Source: Paracoccaceae bacterium (lineage in GTDB: Bacteria > Pseudomonadota > Alphaproteobacteria > Rhodobacterales > Rhodobacteraceae). Taken from it: 9,371 bases of DNA. Location: contig DOHJ01000021.1 of the NCBI GenBank assembly GCA_003535335.1, positions 33,414-42,784 on the forward strand, read 5' to 3'. Below, piece after piece: positions 1 to 9,371 of this stretch. A program made the position numbers and the translations under genes. The number at the start of each line of letters is the position of its first letter. Position 1 is the stretch's first letter. The notes under the pieces were generated by a model, which did no database searches, was not told the origin of the DNA, and worked only from the letters and a program-made list of their open reading frames with translations.

Positions 1-383
1 GTGGCCAAAAGGTCTTTGAATTTCACCCGCTCGTTACAGCGAATGCAGGGCACAGGCGTGGCCCCGCCCAGATAACTGTCGGCAAATTCGTCAATCACGG
101 TTTCCTGAAAAATGTTTTCGTAATCCAGAACATAATGTGGAAACCCCATTTCCTCGGCCACGCGGCGCGCATCGTGAATATCAATGCCCGCACAACAGGC
201 ACCTTTTTTGGCCAAGGCCGCGCCGTGGTCATATAATTGCAGGGTCACCCCGACCACATCATAGCCTGCTTGGACCAATTCAGCCGCCACAACAGAACTG
301 TCAACGCCGCCCGACATGGCAACAACCACGCGGGTTTGGGACGGGGGCTTGGCAAAGCCGAGGGAATTTAGAGCATGCGTCAT
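1..383 (-). CDS. mnmA: tRNA-specific 2-thiouridylase MnmA, N-terminal part (runs off left edge)
   Basis: MnmA puts sulfur on C2 of the wobble uridine (s2U34) of Lys, Glu and Gln tRNAs in the cytoplasm, using ATP to adenylate the base and persulfide sulfur to thiolate it. The visible 127 codons are the N-terminal ATP-pyrophosphatase domain. The PP-loop SGGVDSS lies at residues 24-30, followed by [12 protein letters not shown]. The block [14 protein letters not shown] at about residues 109-122 carries the first catalytic cysteine, Cys113. The second catalytic cysteine and the C-terminal tRNA-binding domains lie outside the window. ATG at 383 is chosen because the preceding [10 protein letters not shown] stretch resembles the N-terminus of Rhodobacterales homologues as I recall them; no clear Shine-Dalgarno is visible, and Met23 is a less likely alternative. 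The gene is divergent from sciP. Family assignment is very secure. Confidence 0.96.
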   Translation of the reverse strand, partial: MTHALNSLGFAKPPSQTRVVVAMSGGVDSSVVAAELVQAGYDVVGVTLQLYDHGAALAKKGACCAGIDIHDARRVAEEMGFPHYVLDYENIFQETVIDEFADSYLGGATPVPCIRCNERVKFKDLLA

Positions 384-515
384 AAGGGTGTGTTCACAAA
401 AGTTATCGAAGTCTTTCGAAATATAGGAAAATTCGAACTACTAACAAGGGGCAGTTTCATAGCTCTTTAATCACGTTGGCGCAAGTTGGTCAAAAGCCAA
501 ATATGGGATATTTTG

Positions 516-794
516 ATGTATTTGAAAAAAGTTGATGGATCACGGGCGGTAAATTTACCGGATGGTAGTGTAATGACGCGGGCAGATTTGCCGCCTCCAA
601 CCACACGGCGCTGGGTGGCCAGCCGCAAACTTGCTGTCGTTAAAGGCGTAATGTCCGGACTGATTCCCCTAAAAGAGGTGCTGGAATTGTATGGTTTAAG
701 CGATGAGGAGTACCAGTCTTGGCAGTCGGCCGTTGAAAAACATGGTTTAAACGCATTAAAAACAACAGCTTTACAAAATTACAGACAACCGTAA
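516..794 (+). CDS. sciP: SciP-type CtrA inhibitor protein (DUF1153)
   Basis: This is a 92-residue helix-turn-helix protein of the DUF1153 family. In Caulobacter the family member SciP binds CtrA and DNA and blocks transcription of CtrA-activated genes in G1 cells. Visible features are the N-terminal strand with LPDG at residues 14-17, the conserved core LPPPTTRRWVASRK (about 25-38), and the helical part ending in HGLNALKTTALQNYRQ. A longer reading frame opens at a TTG at 486, but ATG 516 is preferred: it gives the MYLKKVDG start typical of the family and the usual length of about 90 residues, and the extra ten residues look unconserved. The ribosome site is weak (GGGA about 9 bases upstream). 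The gene lies 101 bp upstream of ctrA in the same direction, so inhibitor and target are linked and possibly co-transcribed. Function in this organism is inferred from the family. Confidence 0.93.
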   Translation: MYLKKVDGSRAVNLPDGSVMTRADLPPPTTRRWVASRKLAVVKGVMSGLIPLKEVLELYGLSDEEYQSWQSAVEKHGLNALKTTALQNYRQP

Positions 795-832
795 GATGTT
801 TTCACGAAATGTTCCGCAACGGTAACCTGTGG

Positions 833-860
833 TTAACCATTTAACGCCAGTGTTAACCAT
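833..860 (+). promoter_or_regulatory. Tandem CtrA-type half-sites in the ctrA upstream region
   Basis: TTAACCAT occurs at 833-840 and again at 853-860, exactly 20 bp apart and so nearly two helical turns on the same face. A third TTAAC begins at 841. TTAACCAT matches the CtrA half-site known from Caulobacter, while the classical full site is TTAA-N7-TTAA. The spacings here (N4 and N8 between TTAA cores) do not match that full site. Position 36 bp or more upstream of the ctrA start codon fits autoregulation, which is known for CtrA; SciP from the adjacent gene could act here too. Binding itself is inference. Confidence 0.6.
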
Positions 861-895
861 ATTGTGAGACGGAAAAAATAGCGGAGAAGAAAACA

Positions 896-1609
896 ATGCG
901 AGTATTGCTGGTCGAGGATGACCCTACCACCTCAAAAAGTATCGAAATGATGCTAACCCATGCCAACCTGAATGTTTACTGCACCGATCTTGGTGAAGAA
1001 GGCATCGATCTGGCCAAACTATACGATTACGATTTAATCCTGCTTGATCTGGGATTGCCGGATATGAATGGCAACGAAGTGCTACGTCAATTGCGGCTGG
1101 CCCGGGTTGACACCCCGATTTTGATCCTGACCGGATCGGATGATACCGAAAGCAAAATCAAAAGCTTTGGTTTCGGGGCAGATGATTATTTGACTAAACC
1201 GTTCCATCGCGAAGAGCTGGTGGCACGTATCCATGCGATTATCCGACGCTCGAAAGGGCATTCGCAATCGATTATCTCGACAGGTAAAATTGGTGTGAAT
1301 CTGGATGCTAAAACTGTAGAAGCAGCCGGTAAATCGGTTCATCTCACAGGTAAAGAATACCAGATGCTGGAATTGTTGTCTTTGCGGAAAGGCACGACTT
1401 TGACCAAGGAAATGTTTCTGAACCATCTTTATGGCGGTATGGACGAGCCTGAGTTGAAAATCATTGATGTGTTTATCTGCAAGCTTCGTAAAAAGCTGTG
1501 TGACGCCACTGATGGTGAAAATTATATCGAAACGGTTTGGGGGCGTGGATATGTTCTGCGTGATCCTGTTGCGGCTGAAATGAAAGAACCTATGGCAATT
1601 GGTGCTTAG
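896..1609 (+). CDS. ctrA: Cell-cycle response regulator CtrA
   Basis: CtrA is an OmpR-family response regulator of 237 residues. Phosphorylated through the CckA-ChpT relay, it controls cell-cycle, flagellar and, in Rhodobacterales, often motility and gene-transfer-agent genes. The receiver domain (about 1-120) has the acidic pair Asp8/Asp9, phospho-acceptor Asp51 in [11 protein letters not shown], Thr79 and Lys101 (LTKPF). The winged-helix DNA-binding domain (about 125-228) contains [12 protein letters not shown], the [24 protein letters not shown] recognition region written here in part, and VWGRGYVL. The ATG at 896 has a good ribosome site, GGAG at 883-886. The C-terminus ends in a small-residue tail (IGA); in Caulobacter the extreme C-terminus is a ClpXP degradation signal, so this may matter for turnover. 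Upstream half-sites suggest autoregulation. Identification is essentially certain. Confidence 0.98.
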   Translation: MRVLLVEDDPTTSKSIEMMLTHANLNVYCTDLGEEGIDLAKLYDYDLILLDLGLPDMNGNEVLRQLRLARVDTPILILTGSDDTESKIKSFGFGADDYLTKPFHREELVARIHAIIRRSKGHSQSIISTGKIGVNLDAKTVEAAGKSVHLTGKEYQMLELLSLRKGTTLTKEMFLNHLYGGMDEPELKIIDVFICKLRKKLCDATDGENYIETVWGRGYVLRDPVAAEMKEPMAIGA

Positions 1610-1640
1610 AAGTAGAAACTGAGGCCAACCACTCACTGGA

Positions 1641-5907
<4,267 letters not shown>

Positions 5908-5935
5908 CAGGTTTGGCCTTTGTTTGTCCACAAAT

Positions 5936-5950
5936 GTTCTTAAAAAGTTC
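5936..5950 (+). promoter_or_regulatory. LexA (SOS) box, alphaproteobacterial type
   Basis: GTTC-TTAAAAA-GTTC at 5936-5950 fits the direct-repeat LexA operator GTTC-N7-GTTC described for Rhodobacter and other alphaproteobacteria. It lies 29 bp after the recG stop and 67 bp before the ATG of the small ORF at 6018. A TTTACA at 5951-5956 directly after it could be a -35 element, though I see no convincing -10. The motif is exact, but with only eight fixed bases a chance match is possible; its intergenic position ahead of a small ORF raises the likelihood that it is real. Confidence 0.6.
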
Positions 5951-5962
5951 TTTACAAAGCCA

Positions 5963-5974
5963 CTCATATATGAG
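5963..5974. repeat. 12-bp perfect palindrome between LexA box and small ORF
   Basis: CTCATATATGAG is a perfect 12-bp palindrome, 12 bp after the LexA box and 43 bp before the small ORF. It could be a second operator or part of the promoter, since TATATG resembles a -10 element. No known regulator is recognised for it. Confidence 0.35.
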
Positions 5975-6017
5975 AACAAATAGGCAACAAGTAAAGTAAC
6001 TGATAAAGGATCTAACG

Positions 6018-6140
6018 ATGCTGACCGAAATAAGAACAGTCTACAAGCGTTCAAGCGAGACCATTTTAGAAGATGCAATGGGTGCCGGTGCGCTTTTGGT
6101 GATGATGGCCGCTGCACTTTATCTGCCAAACTTTATCTGA
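6018..6140 (+). CDS. Small single-span membrane protein, 40 aa, candidate SOS-induced
   Basis: A 40-codon ORF starting ATG at 6018 and ending TGA at 6140. The N-terminal part (MLTEIRTVYKRSSETILEDA) is charged and probably amphipathic. Residues about 21-37 (MGAGALLVMMAAALYLP) form one hydrophobic segment long enough to span the membrane, and the protein ends NFI right after it. The preceding AAAGGA at 6005-6010 is a suitable ribosome site seven bases upstream. A LexA box lies upstream and a strong terminator downstream, so the ORF sits in its own transcription unit. I do not recognise a named family, although I recall similar short hydrophobic proteins ending in LxLPxx from Rhodobacteraceae, which I cannot verify here. 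By analogy with Caulobacter SidA (29 aa, SOS-induced division inhibitor) or TisB, a role at the membrane during DNA damage is a hypothesis only. Confidence 0.6.
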   Translation: MLTEIRTVYKRSSETILEDAMGAGALLVMMAAALYLPNFI

Positions 6141-6148
6141 GGAGCTAT

Positions 6149-6220
6149 ATGAATTTGCCTGCCGACTTTATGCAGATTTCCAATCGCTATCTTGTTCCCA
6201 AACAGATGCGACACACTTAA
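6149..6220 (+). CDS. Possible 23-aa ORF behind the small membrane protein
   Basis: A 23-codon frame opens with ATG at 6149, with GGAG at 6141-6144 directly after the TGA of the previous ORF, and ends TAA at 6220. The peptide starts MNLPADFMQISNRYL and has no hydrophobic span. The close ribosome site (four bases) and the 8-base gap would allow translational coupling. No family is recognised and the frame is short enough to arise by chance. Confidence 0.25.
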   Translation: MNLPADFMQISNRYLVPKQMRHT

Positions 6221-6295
6221 ATTGCCTTGTACTGCAAAAGAAGATTGCCTCTTTCTTAATTAAGTGTTGGGTTCTGTATAACCCTTGGCTACTTG
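6221..6295 (+). other. Untranslated stretch before the terminator
   Basis: No ORF with a ribosome site is seen here. Visible elements are two copies of ATTGCCT (6221-6227 and 6244-6250), the palindrome CTTAATTAAG (6255-6264), and a small hairpin GGGTT / AACCC (6269-6273 with 6280-6284, 6-base loop). If the upstream small ORFs are transcribed this is their 3' untranslated region and it could also yield a small RNA. Confidence 0.3.
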
Positions 6296-6334
6296 CCGCC
6301 GCCTTCCTTAACCGGAAGTGCGGCGGTTTTTTTT
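6296..6334 (+). terminator. Strong Rho-independent terminator
   Basis: CCGCCGC (6296-6302) pairs with GCGGCGG (6320-6326), and CTTCC (6303-6307) with GGAAG (6314-6318). Only T6319 is bulged and the loop is six bases (6308-6313). Eight T residues (6327-6334) follow on the plus strand. It ends transcription coming from recG or the small-ORF unit. For the convergent chemoreceptor gene, whose stop is at 6338, the hairpin lacks a U-tract on that strand, though it could still help. Confidence 0.92.
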
Positions 6335-6337
6335 GAT

Positions 6338-7747
6338 TCATTCGGTTGTATAGGCCAGCCGTAAGCCGCCCCAGAGTTTGTTGTTGATAAAAATAGGGGA
6401 GGAAACATCTTTCATGGTGATAAATTCACCGCCCCCCATATCGCGCCTGTAAACCTGAAGCAGGAAAGGTTCTTTGTTATTGCCGGCTTTCAGGCCGACC
6501 TTGTCATTGAAAATGCAACGGTTTCGACAGTTGGCCATGTTCCAGACCGGATCATTTCCTTGAGGTTTGGAAAATTTGTTATTATGGGTGGAAATATACC
6601 CATCCCGGTTAATTGCGGCACAAAAAACCACGCTTTTATCAAGTTCCAGCGCGGCTTCTTGAACCTCAGGAAATATTTTATCCGTGAAATGTGTGAAACT
6701 GGTCATGAACTGTGCAGGGTTGCTACCGTTAACGGGGGTGTAATTTTTGCTAAACAGGTCAGTAACTGAAATGTTGCCATTGGAAATGCCATTTTCAATC
6801 TGACAGGTTATTTCGGCCGCGCGGCTTTGAACCTCGTCGATAAACCTGCAATCCTGAGTGGCACCACCCAGCATTACACTGCTCTGAACCAGAATTTCAG
6901 ATTGATCGACCATCTGATCTGCGCGGGTTCGTGCACTGTGAATTCCTGTGGCAGTCTGTTCTAGCGCCTCCCCCATATCGGCAAAACCCCGATGAAATTC
7001 TTCAACCGCCTCATGCACTGCTGTGGCATTGATTTTGATGTCTTTTACATCTGTATTGATCATGCGCACATATTCAGCGATGCCCGACAGGGCCAGATCT
7101 GTTTCTTCTGCCTCGGATTGCACGCCGGCCGCATTTTCGCCTGCTTGACTTGATTCGCCACGTAATGCGTCAACCCAGTCGCTGAATGTGATGATGGAGT
7201 CGGAAATACCTTCGGCCGCAGTGGCCGTTTTTCGTGACAATTCCTTAATCGCTTCGGCCACAACGGCAAACCCGCGCCCTGCATCACCGGCGTGGGCGGC
7301 TTCGATTTTTGCATTGATCGCCAGAATGTTCACTTGTTTTGCAATTGCTGAAATAGCACTATTGTTTGATTGGGCCGAATTGATGGTTTCTTCGATCGCG
7401 GTAATGCGCTGATCTAATGATTGCACCCAATTGGCCAATTCTTGTGTTCGGTTGCCGGCACTTTGGATATTTTCTACCGATTTGACCACAATTTCAAGCG
7501 TTTCGTGGGTCGTTTCATTAATTGTATCAATTGCCGTACTCACACGGGTATTGCCCGTTAACATCTCGTCGACTTTACCGCGCACCTGCCCAAGCGTTTT
7601 AAGTTGTGCATTGGTATGGTCATCAATTTGGTCAATAACGCCGGCAATATCGACGAAATCGACGCTTAGCTTTGAGGCATAATACGATAATTTGTCCAAA
7701 CCGTCTTCAGCCGGGCTGGATTTGCTAAAATCTGAGGTGGGAATCAT
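6338..7747 (-). CDS. Soluble methyl-accepting chemotaxis protein with C-terminal sensor-like domain
   Basis: This is a cytoplasmic chemoreceptor-type protein of 469 residues; no membrane segment or signal peptide is visible. The long coiled-coil signalling domain occupies about residues 60-290. Its hairpin tip is recognisable in the stretch from [20 protein letters not shown] to [15 protein letters not shown], where it would contact CheA and CheW (Glu149 in [11 protein letters not shown]). The C-terminal 130 residues form a separate domain with [26 protein letters not shown] (Cys407 and Cys411) and the segment starting [14 protein letters not shown] and ending WGGLRLAY, probably a PAS- or Cache-like sensor; its ligand is unknown. 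ATG 7747 is chosen over the ATG at 7753 because AGGAG abuts the latter but stands six bases before the former. The gene follows the iron-sulfur scaffold gene by 57 bp on the same strand. No che genes are nearby. Confidence 0.9.
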   Translation of the reverse strand: MIPTSDFSKSSPAEDGLDKLSYYASKLSVDFVDIAGVIDQIDDHTNAQLKTLGQVRGKVDEMLTGNTRVSTAIDTINETTHETLEIVVKSVENIQSAGNRTQELANWVQSLDQRITAIEETINSAQSNNSAISAIAKQVNILAINAKIEAAHAGDAGRGFAVVAEAIKELSRKTATAAEGISDSIITFSDWVDALRGESSQAGENAAGVQSEAEETDLALSGIAEYVRMINTDVKDIKINATAVHEAVEEFHRGFADMGEALEQTATGIHSARTRADQMVDQSEILVQSSVMLGGATQDCRFIDEVQSRAAEITCQIENGISNGNISVTDLFSKNYTPVNGSNPAQFMTSFTHFTDKIFPEVQEAALELDKSVVFCAAINRDGYISTHNNKFSKPQGNDPVWNMANCRNRCIFNDKVGLKAGNNKEPFLLQVYRRDMGGGEFITMKDVSSPIFINNKLWGGLRLAYTTE

Positions 7748-7755
7748 CGACATCT

Positions 7756-7773
7756 CCTGAGCTAAACCTCAGG
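7756..7773 (-). promoter_or_regulatory. Hairpin overlapping the chemoreceptor ribosome site
   Basis: On the minus strand CCTGAG (7773-7768) pairs with CTCAGG (7761-7756) across a six-base loop. The 3' arm shares AGG with the Shine-Dalgarno AGGAG (7758-7754). The six-bp stem could reduce translation initiation. It has no U-tract and so is not a terminator for the upstream scaffold gene. A chance hairpin is possible. Confidence 0.4.
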
Positions 7774-7804
7774 CTAAGGCCAAGATGTTTCAGTATCTTT
7801 AAAT

Positions 7805-8251
7805 TCAGGCCGTTTTGTCGATGTGTTTTATGGCTTTTGTGACAGCTTCTAGGGCCAGCAGGATCGAATCGTGGCGGTTTTTAAAATCGCGGGCTGGTTC
7901 CAGCACTTTTAGCCCGTCAAATGGCGCGTCCGGAACTGGCCCGTTGCTGCGCAACATTTGCGAAAGCTGATCGCGCGCTTTGAAAACCTGCTCGGATGTG
8001 CGGCCGATAATATGGCTGGCCACCACGCTCGCAGCGGCTTGACCCAAGGCGCAGGCCTTAACGTCCTGACCAAAACCAACGACCTTGCCGTGTTCCATAT
8101 TTAGATCGATCGTAACTGTCGATCCGCACAATGGCGCGCGCTCTTTCACACTTGCTTGTGCCGATTCCAGCCGTTCAGTCAACGGAATATCGGCCGCCAA
8201 TGCCAAAATCTGGCCGGAATATAATTTTATCAGATCGCTATCAACGCTCAT
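7805..8251 (-). CDS. Iron-sulfur cluster assembly scaffold protein, NifU/IscU/SufU-like
   Basis: A 148-residue protein of the NifU N-terminal domain family, which holds nascent Fe-S clusters for transfer to apoproteins. The fold signature is clear: YSGQILALAADIPL near the start, PLCGSTVTIDL with Cys42, and ACALGQAAASVVASHIIGRT with Cys67. The usual third ligand cysteine before the last helix is replaced: NRHDSILLALEAV has Ser129 where IscU and SufU have Cys. Related alphaproteobacterial proteins, as I recall them, share this replacement, so it is probably a subfamily trait and not a defect, but a classical three-cysteine scaffold mechanism is not supported. The gene is divergent from hisI (67-bp gap holding both promoters) and is followed on the same strand by the chemoreceptor gene. 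Its client proteins are unknown. Confidence 0.9.
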   Translation of the reverse strand: MSVDSDLIKLYSGQILALAADIPLTERLESAQASVKERAPLCGSTVTIDLNMEHGKVVGFGQDVKACALGQAAASVVASHIIGRTSEQVFKARDQLSQMLRSNGPVPDAPFDGLKVLEPARDFKNRHDSILLALEAVTKAIKHIDKTA

Positions 8252-8318
8252 TGGCTTTCTCTTTTGCTTGCTGATACCCTAGATAGGCATCTGAACAGAA
8301 TTTGCAAAAGGTTTTCCC

Positions 8319-8678
8319 ATGGTTTTTGATCCCGACACACTAAAATTTGATGATAACGGCCTAATTCCGGCCATCGCCCAACAAGAAGGCAGCGGCGAGG
8401 TGCTGATGATGGCATGGATGAACAAGGACGCCGTGATACGTAGCTTGGAAAGCGGTAAAGTGACATACTGGTCGCGTTCGCGCCAATCTTTCTGGGTCAA
8501 GGGCGAAACCTCGGGCCACACACAGAAAATGATCGAGATGCGCGTGGATTGTGATCGGGATTGTTTGCTGCTTGTTGTCGACCAAACAGGTCCGGCGTGT
8601 CACACAAACCGGCGCAGCTGTTTTTACACGTCGATTGAAGAGGATGGCGAAGTAGAACTGATGCAACCTGAAAGCTAA
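8319..8678 (+). CDS. hisI: Phosphoribosyl-AMP cyclohydrolase HisI
   Basis: HisI opens the purine ring of phosphoribosyl-AMP to give ProFAR, the third step of histidine synthesis, in the cytoplasm. The 119-residue product is the monofunctional form without the HisE pyrophosphohydrolase domain. Conserved blocks are VLMMAWMNKDA (28-38), YWSRSRQSFWVKGETSGHTQ (50-69), DCDRDC (77-82) and GPACHTNRRSCFY (91-103). The metal sites are intact: Asp77, Asp79 and Asp81 for magnesium, and Cys78, Cys94 and Cys101 for zinc, with the same spacing as the structurally known archaeal enzyme. ATG 8319 has AAAGG at 8307-8311, seven bases upstream. It stands apart from other his genes in this window. A 53-codon ORF starts 17 bases after its stop and could be co-transcribed. 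Confidence 0.97.
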   Translation: MVFDPDTLKFDDNGLIPAIAQQEGSGEVLMMAWMNKDAVIRSLESGKVTYWSRSRQSFWVKGETSGHTQKMIEMRVDCDRDCLLLVVDQTGPACHTNRRSCFYTSIEEDGEVELMQPES

Positions 8679-8695
8679 AAAAAGTTACCCAGTAT

Positions 8696-8857
8696 ATGAA
8701 GCCGGGAATACCGATTGTGCGGTTTAAATTCATCACCAAAGGCGAGACTTTGGGCTTGGCTTTTGACGGGCTGGTTTATTTAGACGGGCGTGGAAAATCC
8801 TGCCCAAACCTTGGCGTGCACTTAGATAAAATCAAACAGGTCTTAGGCCAAGCATAA
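8696..8857 (+). CDS. Hypothetical 53-aa protein downstream of hisI
   Basis: An ATG-started frame of 53 codons, 17 bases after hisI and on the same strand. The peptide begins MKPGIPIVRFKFITKGETLG, continues with AFDGLVYLDGRGKSCPNLG around its single cysteine (Cys36), and ends DKIKQVLGQA. It is probably a small soluble beta-rich protein, with no signal peptide or membrane span. No family is recognised. No convincing Shine-Dalgarno is visible. It overlaps the 3' end of gluQ on the opposite strand by 26 bp. Codon choice resembles that of the neighbours, which favours a real gene, but it may be a chance frame or the remnant of a longer gene. Confidence 0.4.
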   Translation: MKPGIPIVRFKFITKGETLGLAFDGLVYLDGRGKSCPNLGVHLDKIKQVLGQA

Positions 8858-9371
8858 TGCGGATATCGGCCGGTGTGACCCCGTCATCGCGGTATTTGGC
8901 AATGGCGCGGGCATCGTCGCGTTTGGCCAGACGTTTGCCGTTTTCATCACGGATCAATGCGTGGTGGTGATAGTCGGGAGTCGGCAGTTTTAGCAAATTT
9001 TGCAACAAAACATGTATTTTGGTCGCCTCAAACAGGTCTTGGCCGCGGATCACATGGCTAATAGCCTGATCGGCGTCATCCAGAACCACAGACAGATGAT
9101 ACGAGGTTCCCATTTGCCGGCGTGACAGGATTATATCACCGACAGTGTTGATCAGATCATCGGCGTAAATAGTTTGTCGGCCCGCACTGGCCGGACCTGT
9201 TTCATTAAACCCAAGATTTACACCGCCCAGAAAATCACAGGCCTTTCGCATATTCAGCCGCAAGGCGGCATCAGGTTGTTGATGATTCTGGTCGCGACAG
9301 GTTCCGGGGTAGATCAGGCCATCAGGACCAAATGTGGGCTCAACCCCTTCTTGGGGGGCTGAAACGGCGGC
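8832..9371 (-). CDS. gluQ: Glutamyl-Q tRNA(Asp) synthetase, C-terminal part (runs off right edge)
   Basis: GluQ (GluQ-RS, YadB) is a truncated glutamyl-tRNA synthetase paralogue that activates glutamate without tRNA and attaches it to queuosine at the wobble position of tRNA(Asp). The reading frame stays open from the stop at 8832 to the window edge, 179 codons, so the real start lies outside and the internal TTG at 9263 is not the start. Visible marks are YPGTC with the last two zinc ligands of the Y-x3-C pattern, the catalytic-domain segment DDADQAISHVIRGQDLFEAT, LLKLPTPDYHHHALIRDENG, and KRLAKRD as the KMSKS-like ATP-binding loop. The protein ends soon after (IMLGLRPV), with no anticodon-binding domain, which separates it from full glutamyl-tRNA synthetase. 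HIGH and CxC motifs are outside the window. Confidence 0.94.
   Translation of the reverse strand, partial: AAVSAPQEGVEPTFGPDGLIYPGTCRDQNHQQPDAALRLNMRKACDFLGGVNLGFNETGPASAGRQTIYADDLINTVGDIILSRRQMGTSYHLSVVLDDADQAISHVIRGQDLFEATKIHVLLQNLLKLPTPDYHHHALIRDENGKRLAKRDDARAIAKYRDDGVTPADIRIMLGLRPV

Noticed and set aside
137..385. 82-codon plus-strand frame opposite mnmA
   Set aside because: Low-complexity Pro/Arg/His-rich peptide antisense to a secure mnmA reading frame.
392..405. GTTC-N6-GTTA upstream of mnmA as a LexA box
   Set aside because: Wrong spacer length and a mismatched half-site.
406..437. TCGAA/TTCGA hairpin and two TTCGAA copies in the mnmA-sciP gap
   Set aside because: The stem is only 5 bp and TTCGAA is a short palindrome; nothing links it to a known regulator, so it is not listed as a feature.
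486..515. TTG-started N-terminal extension of sciP
   Set aside because: Ten extra residues not expected for the family; ATG at 516 gives the usual start and length.
811..825. GTTC-N7-GTAA near ctrA, resembling a LexA box
   Set aside because: The second half-site has a mismatch in one of its four defining bases, and no other evidence supports SOS control of ctrA.
9174..9362. 62-codon plus-strand frame at the right edge
   Set aside because: Antisense to gluQ, whose frame is open through the edge and carries recognisable motifs.

Overview
The window looks like an ordinary chromosomal segment of an alphaproteobacterium, most likely of the order Rhodobacterales. The evidence is a CtrA cell-cycle regulator next to a SciP-type DUF1153 protein that begins MYLKKVDG, the gene order mnmA / sciP-ctrA-ligA-recG, and a LexA box of the alphaproteobacterial GTTC-N7-GTTC form. 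Base composition and codon use look uniform. I see no insertion sequence, prophage, tRNA, rRNA or CRISPR array.

Layout. Bases 1-383 (minus) hold the N-terminal part of mnmA (tRNA 2-thiouridylase), which runs off the left edge. Next, divergent to it, come sciP (516-794) and ctrA (896-1609), with repeated TTAACCAT CtrA half-sites between them. An 84-bp gap containing a perfect 13-bp inverted repeat leads to ligA (1694-3820), which overlaps recG (3817-5907) by 4 bp. These four genes run in one direction and join cell-cycle transcription control with DNA ligation and replication-fork/recombination repair.

Bases 5908-6337 contain no long gene but look like a small complete transcription unit. They hold a consensus LexA box (5936-5950), a 40-codon ORF for a single-membrane-span protein (6018-6140), a possible 23-codon ORF just behind it, and a strong intrinsic terminator (6296-6334). 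This resembles SOS-induced small membrane proteins such as Caulobacter SidA or E. coli TisB in organisation, though not in recognisable sequence. It is the best candidate here for something undescribed.

On the minus strand a soluble methyl-accepting chemotaxis protein with an N-terminal signalling hairpin and a C-terminal sensor-like domain (6338-7747) follows a NifU/IscU-type iron-sulfur scaffold protein (7805-8251). The scaffold gene diverges from hisI (8319-8678, histidine biosynthesis). A 53-codon ORF of unknown function (8696-8857) follows hisI and runs tail-to-tail into gluQ (8832 to the right edge, minus), a glutamyl-Q tRNA(Asp) synthetase missing its N-terminus. The two tRNA-modification genes at the edges are cut only by the window limits. 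Two genes, ligA and the chemoreceptor, have a hairpin whose 3' arm covers their Shine-Dalgarno sequence.
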